63,236 bases of DNA from positions 1-63,236 of the forward strand of contig NZ_JAGOGJ010000028.1 of NCBI RefSeq assembly GCF_017996735.1. Reading direction: 5' to 3'. The notes below the pieces were generated by a model. That model was not told the DNA's origin, searched no databases, and saw only the letters and a list, made by a program, of their open reading frames with translations. Origin of the DNA: Niveispirillum sp. (GTDB lineage: Bacteria > Pseudomonadota > Alphaproteobacteria > Azospirillales > Azospirillaceae). This document shows positions 34,707 to 45,393 of the stretch, piece by piece. The translations under genes were made by a program, and so were the position numbers. Each line of letters begins with the position of its first letter. Positions within the stretch are counted from its first letter, which is position 1.

Positions 34707-35054
34707 TTGCAACCACCCCCCGACAGCCCTCCGCCTCCGCCCGCCCGCCGACAGGTGGCGGTGGCCCTGCGGCATGAACGGGGTGACCCGAATCTACCGC
34801 GCATTGTGGCCAGCGGGCATGGCGCTGTGGCCGAACAGATCCTGGAACTGGCCTTTGCCCACGGGGTGAAGGTGCGCACCGATGCCGACCTTGCGGAAAT
34901 TCTTGCCGCCGTCGATGTGGAAAGCGAAATTCCCATCGAAGCCATCGCCGCCGTGGCGGAAATCCTTGCCCATGTTTACCGTGCGAACGGCACGTGGAAC
35001 GAGCGGGCTGGCGAACTGGACCTGAAGCCTGTGGATCGGCCGACGACACCATGA
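34707..35054 (+). CDS. FlhB C-terminal-like protein (FlhX/EscU-HrcU type)
   Basis: A 115-residue protein matching only the cytoplasmic part of FlhB that follows its N-P-T-H cleavage site. 'VAVALRHERGD' and 'PRIVASGHGAVAEQILELA' align with the segments that follow N-P-T-H in the full FlhB at 31-32 kb, and 'AVAEILAHVYRANG' aligns with its C-terminus. It has no membrane helices and no N-P-T-H. Stand-alone copies like this are known in several flagellated bacteria and can assist or replace the cleaved FlhB fragment. It begins at TTG 34707 behind AAGGG and is coupled to the next gene (ATGA). Confidence 0.85.
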   Translation: MQPPPDSPPPPPARRQVAVALRHERGDPNLPRIVASGHGAVAEQILELAFAHGVKVRTDADLAEILAAVDVESEIPIEAIAAVAEILAHVYRANGTWNERAGELDLKPVDRPTTP

Positions 35055-35398
35055 CAGAAAACAGCACTATTCCCACCCTGGCCGCCCCGGCCGATATCGA
35101 CCAGACGCTGGACAGCCTTCTGACCCTGCTGACGCAAGGGGCGGAGACACTGGCCGGTGGAGACATGGTGGATCTCTATGGGCTGGAGCGGGAGATCAAG
35201 CCGATCCTCGACGCCGTCCTGGCGCTTCCCGCCCCACAGGCCCACGCCCTCCTGCCCAAGCTGGAACAGGTATTGGCGGCGTTGGACGAGGTGGCGGGCA
35301 CCCTGGAACGGGTACATGGCGACAAGCTGGGCGGGCGCGAAACCCATGCCACCCGCATCCGGGCCACCCAGGCCTATCGCTCCGGCAAGGATGTCTGA
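35051..35398 (+). CDS. helical protein of unknown function in the fliOP operon
   Basis: A 115-residue, mostly alpha-helical, acidic protein without signal peptide or membrane segment. Start ATG 35051 overlaps the flhB-like stop by four bases, and its stop directly touches the fliO start, so it is embedded in the operon. Size and helical character recall flagellar chaperones such as FlgN, but I see no sequence signature that proves it. Best read as a flagellum-associated protein of unknown role. Confidence 0.65.
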   Translation: MTENSTIPTLAAPADIDQTLDSLLTLLTQGAETLAGGDMVDLYGLEREIKPILDAVLALPAPQAHALLPKLEQVLAALDEVAGTLERVHGDKLGGRETHATRIRATQAYRSGKDV

Positions 35399-35719
35399 AT
35401 GGATGCCGCCAATTATCTGCGCCTGATCCTGGCGTTGGGGCTGGTGTTGGCACTGATCGGGCTTTTCGCCCTGCTTCTGCGCCGCTATGGTCCCGCCGCC
35501 GGTCTGGCCGTGCGTCGCAAGGGCGACAAAAGGCTGGGCGTGGTAGAGGTGATGCCGCTGGACGCGCGCCGCCGGCTCGTCCTGGTCCGGCGCGACGGGG
35601 TGGAACATCTGCTGCTGCTGGGGATCGGGGAGGACCGGGTGATCGAAACGGGTATCTCTCCGCCGGGGGATTTCAGGACGGCGCTGGATCGTCAGGAAAA
35701 GGCGGGGACGGCATCATGA
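35399..35719 (+). CDS. fliO: flagellar biosynthetic protein FliO
   Basis: A 106-residue protein with one N-terminal membrane helix (about residues 7-27) and a cytoplasmic beta-rich domain containing 'RLGVVEVMPLDARRRLVLVRRDG', typical of FliO. FliO helps assemble the FliP ring of the export gate. It begins at ATG 35399 with no gap from the preceding stop, and its stop overlaps the fliP start by four bases. Confidence 0.9.
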   Translation: MDAANYLRLILALGLVLALIGLFALLLRRYGPAAGLAVRRKGDKRLGVVEVMPLDARRRLVLVRRDGVEHLLLLGIGEDRVIETGISPPGDFRTALDRQEKAGTAS

Positions 35720-36471
35720 GGGCGCTTCTGCTCAACGGTCTTGCCCGCTTCCTGCCGGCACTGATGGCCTGTCTGCTGCTGGCGGAACCGGCAGCGGCGC
35801 AAAGCCTGTCGCTGGATCTGGGTGACCAGGGGGCCAGCGGCACCGGCCGCATCATCCAGTTCGTGATGCTGCTGACGGTGCTGTCGCTGGCGCCCAGCAT
35901 CCTGATCATGATGACCTGTTTTGTGCGCATCACCATTGTGCTGAGCTTCCTGCGTTCCGCCATGGGAACGATGCAGGTGCCGCCCAATCAGGTGCTGGTC
36001 AGCCTGGCCATGTTCTTGACCTTCTTCATCATGGCGCCCACCCTGCAGACCTCCTACGAACGCGGCATCCGCCCGCTGATCAATGAGGAGGTGGACGAGA
36101 TCACGGCCTTCAAACGGGCCGTAGAGCCGTTCCACGCCTTCATGATGCGCCATGTCCGGGAACGCGACCTGCAGCTTTTCATGGACATGTCCAAGACGGC
36201 TCCCGTGGCGGAACCGAAGGACATTCCCATCCATGTCCTGATCCCCGCCTTCATGCTGTCGGAACTGAAGCGGTCGTTCGAGATCGGCTTTCTGGTCTTT
36301 GTGCCGTTCCTGGTGATTGACATGGTCGTGTCGTCGGTGCTGATGGCCATGGGCATGATGATGCTGCCGCCAGCGATGATCTCACTGCCGTTCAAGCTGA
36401 TCTTTTTTGTGCTGATCGACGGCTGGTATCTGATCGTCGGATCGCTGGTACAGAGTTTCGGGGAGATATAG
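35716..36471 (+). CDS. fliP: flagellar biosynthetic protein FliP
   Basis: A 251-residue export-gate protein with a cleavable signal peptide (about residues 1-28, A-A-A-Q) and four membrane helices. 'MMTCFVRITIVLSFLRSAMGT' and 'VLIPAFMLSELKRSFEIGF' are the conserved family segments. It completes the set FliP-FliQ-FliR needed for the gate, with fliQ and fliR on the opposite strand. It overlaps fliO by four bases. Confidence 0.96.
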   Translation: MRALLLNGLARFLPALMACLLLAEPAAAQSLSLDLGDQGASGTGRIIQFVMLLTVLSLAPSILIMMTCFVRITIVLSFLRSAMGTMQVPPNQVLVSLAMFLTFFIMAPTLQTSYERGIRPLINEEVDEITAFKRAVEPFHAFMMRHVRERDLQLFMDMSKTAPVAEPKDIPIHVLIPAFMLSELKRSFEIGFLVFVPFLVIDMVVSSVLMAMGMMMLPPAMISLPFKLIFFVLIDGWYLIVGSLVQSFGEI

Positions 36472-36474
36472 CGC

Positions 36475-36516
36475 CCCGCCCGCCGCCCGCGCACAACGGT
36501 GCGGGCGCGGGCGGGT
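36475..36516. terminator. GC-rich hairpin between fliP and the MoxR gene
   Basis: A long, nearly perfect G/C inverted repeat (two arms of about 17 to 20 bases with small bulges, loop near 36495) lies between the converging fliP and MoxR stop codons. It lacks a T-tract but could serve both strands. Confidence 0.55.
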
Positions 36517-36523
36517 GACACCC

Positions 36524-37372
36524 TCACCCGTTGTTTCGGCGCGCCAGGAAGGCCAGGCGTTCGAACAGGTGGACATCCTGTTCGTTCTTCAGCAGGGCCC
36601 CATGCAGCGGCGGGATCATCTTCTTGGGATCGCGCTGGCGCAGCGTCTCCGGCGACACATCCTCCACCAGCAGCAGGCGGATCCAGTCCAGCAGTTCCGA
36701 CGTGCTGGGCTTCTTCTTCAGGCCCGGCACGTCGCGCACCTCATAGAACAGGGTCAGCGCGTCGCGCAGCAGTTCGGCCTTCAGGTCGGGGAAATGCACC
36801 TCCACGATGCGGGCCATCGTGTCGGCATCGGGGAAGCGGATATAATGGAAGAAGCAGCGGCGCAGGAAGGCGTCGGGCAGCTCCTTCTCATTGTTCGACG
36901 TGATAATCACGACCGGACGCTTGGCCGCCTTGATGGTCTCCCCCGTCTCGTAGACGAAGAATTCCATACGGTCGAGTTCCTGCAACAGGTCGTTGGGGAA
37001 CTCGATATCCGCCTTGTCGATCTCATCGATCAGCAGAACGGGCGGCTCCTCCGCCTCGAACGCGTTCCACAGCGGGCCCTTGCGGATGTAGTTCTTGATC
37101 TCCTTGACGCGCGGGTCACCCAACTGGCTGTCACGCAGGCGGGAGACGGCATCATATTCATACAGCCCTTGCTGTGCCTTGGTGGTTGATTTGACATGCC
37201 AGGACAGCAGCGGCCGGCCCAGCGCCTTCGCCACCTCCTGCGCCAGCACGGTCTTGCCGGTACCCGGCTCCCCCTTCACCAGCAGCGGGCGCTGCAGGGT
37301 GATGGCCGCATTGACGGCGACGCGAAGGTCATCGGTGGCGACATAATCCTGGGTGCCTTGAAAACGGGTCAT
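36524..37372 (-). CDS. MoxR family AAA+ ATPase
   Basis: A 282-residue AAA+ ATPase of the MoxR (CoxD-like) group, which typically acts as a chaperone to activate partner enzymes. Walker A is 'GEPGTGKT', Walker B 'LLIDEIDKAD', sensor 1 'VIITSNNEKELPDAFLRRC'. The C-terminal 'PPLHGALLKNEQDVHLFERLAFLARR' is conserved in this subgroup. Start ATG 37372 precedes the family's first residues; ATG 37414 is in frame. MoxR genes usually precede a von Willebrand-domain partner; here fliP converges 52 bases downstream, so no partner is adjacent. Confidence 0.9.
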   Translation of the reverse strand: MTRFQGTQDYVATDDLRVAVNAAITLQRPLLVKGEPGTGKTVLAQEVAKALGRPLLSWHVKSTTKAQQGLYEYDAVSRLRDSQLGDPRVKEIKNYIRKGPLWNAFEAEEPPVLLIDEIDKADIEFPNDLLQELDRMEFFVYETGETIKAAKRPVVIITSNNEKELPDAFLRRCFFHYIRFPDADTMARIVEVHFPDLKAELLRDALTLFYEVRDVPGLKKKPSTSELLDWIRLLLVEDVSPETLRQRDPKKMIPPLHGALLKNEQDVHLFERLAFLARRNNG

Positions 37373-37471
37373 GATCTCTGCTGGGGCTGTGGCAATGGGT
37401 CCGCGCGGCATCATTGCCGGAACGGCCGGGAATGGCTACCCTGAAAACATCGTCACACGGAGGTCCTGGAC

Positions 37472-37657
37472 ATGCGGCAGGTACTGAACGACGTCACCCC
37501 CGAGGAATTGCCTGGGATTTTACAGCGGCTTGGCGTGAAGCCGGGCCAACGCCTGCGCATCACCCTGGAGACGCTGGACGAGGATGTGACGCTGCCGGGG
37601 GACGAGGAAGAGGTCGCGGCGTTCGATTGGGCGCTGGAAGAGGTGGAGCGGGCGTAG
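37472..37657 (+). CDS. small acidic hypothetical protein
   Basis: A 61-residue protein starting at ATG 37472 with GGAGG nine bases upstream, a strong sign that it is translated. The sequence has 'EELPGILQRLGVKPGQRLRI', which could be part of a small beta-barrel or antitoxin-like fold, then a very acidic tail. Its stop is two bases from the converging DUF2283 gene stop. No partner on its strand; function unknown. Confidence 0.6.
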   Translation: MRQVLNDVTPEELPGILQRLGVKPGQRLRITLETLDEDVTLPGDEEEVAAFDWALEEVERA

Positions 37658-37659
37658 GC

Positions 37660-37887
37660 TCAGGCCGCCACACGCGAATAGTTCTGTAGCAACGCCAGCG
37701 CCTCGGCAATCACGTCGGCGTGCTGGCTGGCGAACTGAATGTCATAGCCAACAGGCTCGCCATCGGCGCCCAAATCGATGATCACATCCCTTGCATCATC
37801 ATAACGCTGACGAACCGAGGCGCCCGGACGGATTTTGACATAGAGGCTGTCGGTCGACTGATCATAGGAGACGGCATTGCTGCTCAT
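37660..37887 (-). CDS. DUF2283 family protein
   Basis: A 75-residue protein of the DUF2283 family, recognised by 'YDQSTDSLYVKIRPG' near the start and 'DVIIDLGADGEPVGYDI'. Its start overlaps the DUF4258 gene stop by four bases (ATGA), so the two are made together. DUF2283 genes next to DUF4258 genes are a common pair that behaves like toxin-antitoxin modules by genomic association; activity has not been shown for this one. Here it would be the antitoxin-like member. Confidence 0.85.
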   Translation of the reverse strand: MSSNAVSYDQSTDSLYVKIRPGASVRQRYDDARDVIIDLGADGEPVGYDIQFASQHADVIAEALALLQNYSRVAA

Positions 37888-38150
37888 GGCCTGAACTCCT
37901 CATCAACATAGTAGGTGTGGACGGTGCGACCATCACCCAGCGTTATGACGCTGAGATAGCCACCCAGTTCCCGTACCATTCCCCAATATCGCACACGGCC
38001 ATTGGGTTGCGCCAGTCTGCGCACCGGTCGATGGAGTACCGATACGACCATGTCGGGCGTAATGGCGCGCCGTTCAGCACGGGCCATAACCTCGAACGCA
38101 CAGTAGCGCGTGCGCCAGAAGGGTGGCGGTGGAAAGCTCTCTGGTTCCAC
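37884..38150 (-). CDS. DUF4258 family protein, possible toxin
   Basis: An 88-residue protein of the DUF4258 family. The core reads 'FEVMARAERRAITPDMVVSVLHRPVRR' in the position of the family's usual 'H-A-x-E-R-M-x-x-R-x-I' stretch, and it ends with 'GRTVHTYYVDEE'. Three GTG codons are in frame (38159, 38156, 38150); the last has the best distance to the GGAAAGG that follows the alaS stop, so I chose it. It is therefore probably read from the alaS transcript. It is coupled to DUF2283. Confidence 0.8.
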   Translation of the reverse strand: MEPESFPPPPFWRTRYCAFEVMARAERRAITPDMVVSVLHRPVRRLAQPNGRVRYWGMVRELGGYLSVITLGDGRTVHTYYVDEEFRP

Positions 38151-38165
38151 CGCCACCACCTTTCC

Positions 38166-40829
<2,664 letters not shown>

Positions 40830-40945
40830 GGGATGACGGCCTGAAGCTGCTGGATCGCGACAATATGGGGTGTGGGTTTTACCGTGGCGAGGGACACCCT
40901 GTCCATGCCCGGTGCAGGGATGCGGCCATGAACCCGCCGATTTCG

Positions 40946-41815
40946 TCAATCGCGGATCATCAGGGCACGGCCCCGGCCGGGTTTTTCGTGATCCAGGGTC
41001 GGACCGCGTGGACCCGGCATGGCGGATTCCAGAAAGGATAACAGCGCTTCGTCCCCACCCCTGGACAGCAGATCCGCCGCCGCGATACCCGCCGGACGGA
41101 AGCTTTGCGGCGGCTGGGCACAGTGCCGGTCCAACCGGGTCCCCAGCGTCACCGGCACCTCCCTGTCCCCGCCAGCGTGCAGGATCAGTATGGGGGCCTG
41201 GACCTGGGCCAGGGCCGGCGCGATCTCGAACCGGTGGCGCAACAGTGATCGTAACGGCAGCAATGGCCAGCGGCGGTCCAGCAATTCCGCCATGCTGGTG
41301 AACGGCGCTTCCAGTACCAGCCGCGCCACGGCCCGTTCCGCCGCCAGCCCCGCCGCCAGGAACGCACCGGTATCCCGGCCATACACAACAAGACGCCCCC
41401 CGGATATGCCCTGCTGAACCAGATAATCGGCCCAGGCGCGGCTATCGTCGATCCAGCCCGCCTGTCCCGCCGTCCCCGGATTGCCCCCCTGCCCGCGCAG
41501 CCCGGCCAGCAGCACCCCGAAACCGGCATCGGCCAGCAAGCGCGCCAGGGGGCCACAGGCCCCCGGATGCCGGTTCCGTCCGTTCAGGATCAGGACGGTC
41601 GGCTTGGTGAATCCGTCGGCGGGGCGGCACCAACCCTCCAGCGACAGGCCATCGCCGGCCGGCACCCAGACATTCTGGAAATCGGGCAGGCCGGCATCGG
41701 CCAGAACCATGGGCCGGCGGTCGGGCGGAAACAGGATGCGTTCCTGTCTTCGCCGGAACCAGACGGCATAGGCGATCCAGACCAGCAGCGGGAACAGGAT
41801 CAGCTTCAGCATCAT
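40946..41815 (-). CDS. alpha/beta hydrolase-fold protein lacking catalytic Ser and His
   Basis: A 289-residue protein with one N-terminal membrane anchor (about residues 3-20) and an alpha/beta hydrolase fold of the BEM46 type. The nucleophile elbow reads G-R-D-T-G, with Asp replacing the usual Ser. The Asp loop is still present as 'GGDREVP', but where the final catalytic His is expected the sequence is '[10 protein letters not shown]' with no His. The enzyme is therefore probably not a serine hydrolase. Start ATG 41815 is preferred; GTG 41821 is too close to the G-rich ribosome site. It lies between alaS and DUF481, both on the minus strand. Confidence 0.8.
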   Translation of the reverse strand: MMLKLILFPLLVWIAYAVWFRRRQERILFPPDRRPMVLADAGLPDFQNVWVPAGDGLSLEGWCRPADGFTKPTVLILNGRNRHPGACGPLARLLADAGFGVLLAGLRGQGGNPGTAGQAGWIDDSRAWADYLVQQGISGGRLVVYGRDTGAFLAAGLAAERAVARLVLEAPFTSMAELLDRRWPLLPLRSLLRHRFEIAPALAQVQAPILILHAGGDREVPVTLGTRLDRHCAQPPQSFRPAGIAAADLLSRGGDEALLSFLESAMPGPRGPTLDHEKPGRGRALMIRD

Positions 41816-41848
41816 CCACACCGCCCCTGCCCCGGATCGACCCCTTTC

Positions 41849-42781
41849 CTAGAACGTATAGACCAGCGTCGCCCGGCTCAAGGTATCGGTGGGCTTGCGG
41901 TCGTCGGGCGGGTCGGTTTCATGCCGGACGGTGAAGGCGACGCGGGCGGAGAACAGGGCATTGATGCGCGCGGTCAGGCTGCTGGTCGCCTCCAGCGTCG
42001 TGTTGTTGGCACCGATCAGGCTTTTCGCCGTCTGCGCAAACTTCGTGCTGTCGGAAATCTCCTGGCTGAAATCGGCGGCGGCCCGGAAAACGAATTCATT
42101 CTTCACCGACCGCTCTCCCGGCATGTCGGCCAGAAAACTGTGCCGCGCACCCGGGCCGCCCTCCACCGACAGCCGGCGCCCGTCGCCATCCAGCACCACA
42201 TAACCGGCACCCACCGTCTCGGTCAGGCGGTGGCGATATCCCGCGAAGACATCGCGTTCCCAGCCCATTTCGGCGGCGGCATAGAAGCGCGGATCGATGA
42301 AGTAATTGGCTTCATACCCGGCCTCGAACCGCTCCTTGGAGTTCTCTCCGTCGGCGCGCTGGAAGTCGGCCCCGGCGGTGACCTGATGTCGCCACTTCAC
42401 CGTTTCCTTCACAAGATCGATGCGCAGGGACAGGGTCTTGTCATCGCTGTTGCCGGTGGACAGGGCGCCACCGGCTTCGGCATCGCCAGACCATCCGGCA
42501 AAGACATTGGCCGCCGCGCGCCGCTTCTGGGCCCGCTCCGCTTCCGCGCGGTCCTTGCGCAGGCTGCCCGCCAGGGTCGCGATCGCTTCGCCCTGATCGG
42601 GAAAGGCGTCGCGGGCCAGGGACTCGGCAAGGTCGAGCGCCGCGCCATCGCGACCGGCCGCCTTGCGCAGCATCGCCTCCACACCGGCCGGAAGGACAGC
42701 CTCCTGTGCCAAAACAGGAACGGTGGCAGATGAAAAAAGAATCAGCGCCGCGGTGAGCGGCGCTGCCTTGTAGATCGACAT
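41849..42781 (-). CDS. DUF481 family outer-membrane beta-barrel protein
   Basis: A 310-residue exported protein. A signal peptide ends near residue 25 (V-L-A-Q). After a helical stretch of about 55 residues comes the DUF481 (YdiY-like) barrel domain, beginning 'WSGDAEAGGALSTGNSDDKTL' and ending 'LVYTF', with alternating strand pattern. Members are outer-membrane barrels of unknown function; some are acid induced. It is 18 bases from dps but probably has its own promoter. Confidence 0.85.
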   Translation of the reverse strand: MSIYKAAPLTAALILFSSATVPVLAQEAVLPAGVEAMLRKAAGRDGAALDLAESLARDAFPDQGEAIATLAGSLRKDRAEAERAQKRRAAANVFAGWSGDAEAGGALSTGNSDDKTLSLRIDLVKETVKWRHQVTAGADFQRADGENSKERFEAGYEANYFIDPRFYAAAEMGWERDVFAGYRHRLTETVGAGYVVLDGDGRRLSVEGGPGARHSFLADMPGERSVKNEFVFRAAADFSQEISDSTKFAQTAKSLIGANNTTLEATSSLTARINALFSARVAFTVRHETDPPDDRKPTDTLSRATLVYTF

Positions 42782-42799
42782 TGTTACTTCGGTCTCCGA

Positions 42800-43279
42800 C
42801 TATTCCAGCAGGGAGCGCAGCATCCAGGCCGTCTTTTCATGCACCTGCATACGCTGAGTCAAGAGATCGGCGGTCGGTTCGTCGCCGGCTTCCTCCACCA
42901 GGGGGAAGATGGAGCGGGCGGTACGGGCCACGGTCTCGTGCCCTTCCACCAGTTGACGGATCATGTCCTGGGCCTTGGGAACGCCCGTCTCTTCCGCCAC
43001 GGTCGCCAGCTTGGCGAACTGGCTATAGCTGCCGGGGGCGAAGAAGCCCAGGGCGCGGATACGTTCCGCCACCTCGTCCACCGCCGTGAACAGTTCATTG
43101 TACTGCGCCATGAACATGGCATGCAGCGTGTTGAACATCGGGCCGGTGACGTTCCAGTGGAAGTTATGCGTCTTCAGATACAGCGTATAGCTGTCGGCCA
43201 GCAGGCGCGACAGACCGTCGGCGATGCGGGCACGGTTCTCGTCGGAAATACCGATATTGATGGCGGGTGCGCTGGCCAT
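42800..43279 (-). CDS. dps: Dps family DNA-binding ferritin-like protein
   Basis: A 159-residue miniferritin that oxidises and stores iron using hydrogen peroxide and can bind DNA. The ferroxidase residues are visible in '[20 protein letters not shown]' (His, His) and '[15 protein letters not shown]' (Asp, Glu). The last helix is standard and there is little basic N-terminal tail, so DNA binding is uncertain. An imperfectly placed GTCAGTCTGAC palindrome lies about 40 bases upstream (43320-43330) and could be an operator. Confidence 0.95.
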   Translation of the reverse strand: MASAPAINIGISDENRARIADGLSRLLADSYTLYLKTHNFHWNVTGPMFNTLHAMFMAQYNELFTAVDEVAERIRALGFFAPGSYSQFAKLATVAEETGVPKAQDMIRQLVEGHETVARTARSIFPLVEEAGDEPTADLLTQRMQVHEKTAWMLRSLLE

Positions 43280-43384
43280 GTCTTTGCCTCTCTGGTTGCC
43301 TCGTCACGGGGAACAGATGGTCAGTCTGACGACAAAGGCAAGGGGAAGCAAGGGGCGGATCGATCTATAACCTTTTGAAAAATA

Positions 43385-43431
43385 TGGGGGAGGCCGAAAG
43401 GCCGCAGCGAAGCGGCCAAGGCCCTCCCCCA
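43385..43431 (-). terminator. branched hairpin terminator of the EF-hand gene
   Basis: An outer stem TGGGGGAGGCC with GGCCCTCCCCCA (one bulge) encloses a second hairpin GGCCGC/GCGGCC. On the minus strand it runs into TATTTTT, so it ends the EF-hand transcript and separates it from dps. Confidence 0.75.
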
Positions 43432-43514
43432 AAGTGGCGGAGGCGTTACCACCTCCGGATGGCCCGGCTGAAGGCATGCGAATTCCCAGCCGGACCAAAC
43501 CTGTCAGCGCCCGG

Positions 43515-44117
43515 TCAGGCGGCCTGGCTGGTCGTGTTGCTGGAACTGTTCGTATTGTTCTTCTGCGAATAGCTGCTGATGGCGCTCTGAAGCTGGCTGA
43601 TCAGCGTGCTGATGGTGTCATCTTCACTGCTGTCGCTGCTGCTGGAGGACAAGAGGCTTGCAATGTCGGTGCTGCTGCCACCGCCGGACGTGGCGTTGGC
43701 GGCATCCTCCCCTTCACCGCCCGGCGGCGGGCTGCCCGGGGGCGGGCCACCGGCGCCGCCCGGCGGAGGACCGGGGGGACGACCGCGGGCACCTTGTGTA
43801 CCGGACGCGTCCTCCTGGGCGGCCAGCAAGGCACCCTTCGTCTCGGACCGCATGCTCTGGAACGCGGTTTCCATCTCCGATTGGGTCAGGGAACCGTCGC
43901 CGTCGCTGTCCATCTTGGCGAACATGTCCTCGGCGCTGGGGCGGTTGCCCGCCCGCCCGGCCTTGTCCGCCTCCTTCGATCCGGCCGCCTGGAATTCCTC
44001 CAGCGACAGCCCACCGGACTTGTCGGCGTCGGCCGCTTCAAACCGTTCCTGCGCCCGCTGCTGACGGCTGACGCCGGCCGAAGCATAGGCATTGCTGCTG
44101 ATGCTGCTGATACTCAT
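43515..44117 (-). CDS. EF-hand calcium-binding protein, low-complexity
   Basis: A 200-residue protein with two EF-hand loops, 'DADKSGGLSLEEF' (about residues 29-41) and 'DSDGDGSLTQSEM' (about 70-82), both with the acidic ligands needed for calcium. A proline/glycine-rich linker and a Ser/Asn-rich C-terminal third follow. There is no classic signal peptide. It resembles alphaproteobacterial EF-hand proteins of unknown role. ATG 44117 is the start; the terminator lies about 80 bases past the stop. Confidence 0.8.
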   Translation of the reverse strand: MSISSISSNAYASAGVSRQQRAQERFEAADADKSGGLSLEEFQAAGSKEADKAGRAGNRPSAEDMFAKMDSDGDGSLTQSEMETAFQSMRSETKGALLAAQEDASGTQGARGRPPGPPPGGAGGPPPGSPPPGGEGEDAANATSGGGSSTDIASLLSSSSSDSSEDDTISTLISQLQSAISSYSQKNNTNSSSNTTSQAA

Positions 44118-44209
44118 GATCGCTCCTTGACGGGTTTTGCCGGACCCATTGCTTCAACGGGCAGATGCGGCAAGACCTGTCGCGGTGCGGCGCCTTTTTT
44201 TGCCGTCCG

Positions 44210-44965
44210 TCAGAAAATGGGCACGATGCGCCGCACGATGCCGGCCGCGTTCACCGCCGCCGTGCGGGCGAAGGTCGGGAAATCCAGATGGCTGTCACTG
44301 CCCGCAAGGTCGGACAGCGCACGCACCACCACCAGCGGCACAGCGAATCTGGCCGCCACCTGGGCCAGTGCCGCCCCCTCCATCTCCACCGCCTGGGCGT
44401 TGAACCGGGCGTGCAGGTCCCGGCGCGTATCGGCGCAGTTCAGGAAATGATCCCCCGTCAGGACCGTGCCGAAACGCCAGACCGGCGCCCGCCTCGTGCC
44501 CGGCATGCCAGCCAGGATGACACCATCCAGGGCCGCGGCGATGCGCGGCGCCATCCCGTCGGCCAGGGCATAGCCATGCGTGTCATCGAACCCCGGCAGC
44601 GGCGGCACACCCGGTTGATAGGGCTTCAACCGCCCGCCCGACAGGGCACCGTAATCATGCTGGATCAAGCGGTCGGCGATCACGACATCGCCCACATCCA
44701 GGCCCGGGTCCAAACCACCCGCCACGCCAGAGAATAGCAGGCCTTCCACCCTGAAATGATGCAGCAGCAGGGTGCCGACCAGGGCCGCGTTCACCTTGCC
44801 AATCCCGGCTTCCACCAGCACCACCGGGCGGCCGTCCAACTGACCGGTGATGAAGGCGAAACCGGCAATTTCCTGCCGATCCGCGCCCTGGAAATGTCCG
44901 GCCAGGGCCGCCGTCTCTTCCGGAATGGCACAGATCAGACCCAAGGGTCCCAAAGTCAGACTCAT
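44210..44965 (-). CDS. mtnN: 5'-methylthioadenosine/S-adenosylhomocysteine nucleosidase
   Basis: A 251-residue enzyme cleaving adenine from methylthioadenosine and S-adenosylhomocysteine, products of methyltransfer and polyamine synthesis. The start 'GLICAIPEETAAL' carries a conserved Glu, 'GVAGGLDPGLDVGDVVIAD' is the phosphorylase-family core, and 'AVEMEGAALAQVA' and 'RALSDLAGSD' contain the nucleoside-binding Glu and catalytic Asp. It overlaps the response-regulator stop by four bases (44962-44965), so it is translated with it. Confidence 0.93.
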   Translation of the reverse strand: MSLTLGPLGLICAIPEETAALAGHFQGADRQEIAGFAFITGQLDGRPVVLVEAGIGKVNAALVGTLLLHHFRVEGLLFSGVAGGLDPGLDVGDVVIADRLIQHDYGALSGGRLKPYQPGVPPLPGFDDTHGYALADGMAPRIAAALDGVILAGMPGTRRAPVWRFGTVLTGDHFLNCADTRRDLHARFNAQAVEMEGAALAQVAARFAVPLVVVRALSDLAGSDSHLDFPTFARTAAVNAAGIVRRIVPIF

Positions 44966-45393
44966 TGGCTTCTTCCTGTGCGCGGCCGGATATTCTTGAC
45001 CAGGGTGCGGATGCGCACCTCCAGTTGGGCGGCGCTGTAGGGCTTGACGATGAAGGCATCCACGCCCTGGGCACGGGCGGCCAGGACATGATCCTTGGTG
45101 CCGTGCCCCGTTTCCATGATGAAGGGCAGGTTAGGCCGTATGGTGCGGACCGATGCCAGAAGATCCATGCCGTTCATGCGCGGCATGGCCCAGTCGCAGA
45201 TGATCAGGTCCACCGCGTCGGGATCACGATACAGAATGTCCATAGCCTCGGCCCCGTCATTGGCCGTCATCACCTCGCGCACACCCATCTGTTTCAACAC
45301 GTCGATGATCCAGACGCGGGTCTGCTGCTGATCCTCCACCACCAGGATGCGCAAGGACTTGATCGGGTCCTCCGGCATATACATTGCACTCAT
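44962..45393 (-). CDS. single-domain response regulator (CheY-like receiver)
   Basis: A 143-residue stand-alone receiver without an output domain. The phospho-Asp is in 'LIICDWAMPRMNG', the acidic pair is in 'VVEDQQQ', and the switch Thr/Lys are in 'METGHGT' and 'VKPYS'. Start ATG 45393 is preferred because it overlaps the kinase stop (ATGA); upstream codons lie inside the kinase. It is coupled on both sides, to the kinase upstream and mtnN downstream. Confidence 0.92.
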   Translation of the reverse strand: MSAMYMPEDPIKSLRILVVEDQQQTRVWIIDVLKQMGVREVMTANDGAEAMDILYRDPDAVDLIICDWAMPRMNGMDLLASVRTIRPNLPFIMETGHGTKDHVLAARAQGVDAFIVKPYSAAQLEVRIRTLVKNIRPRTGRSQ

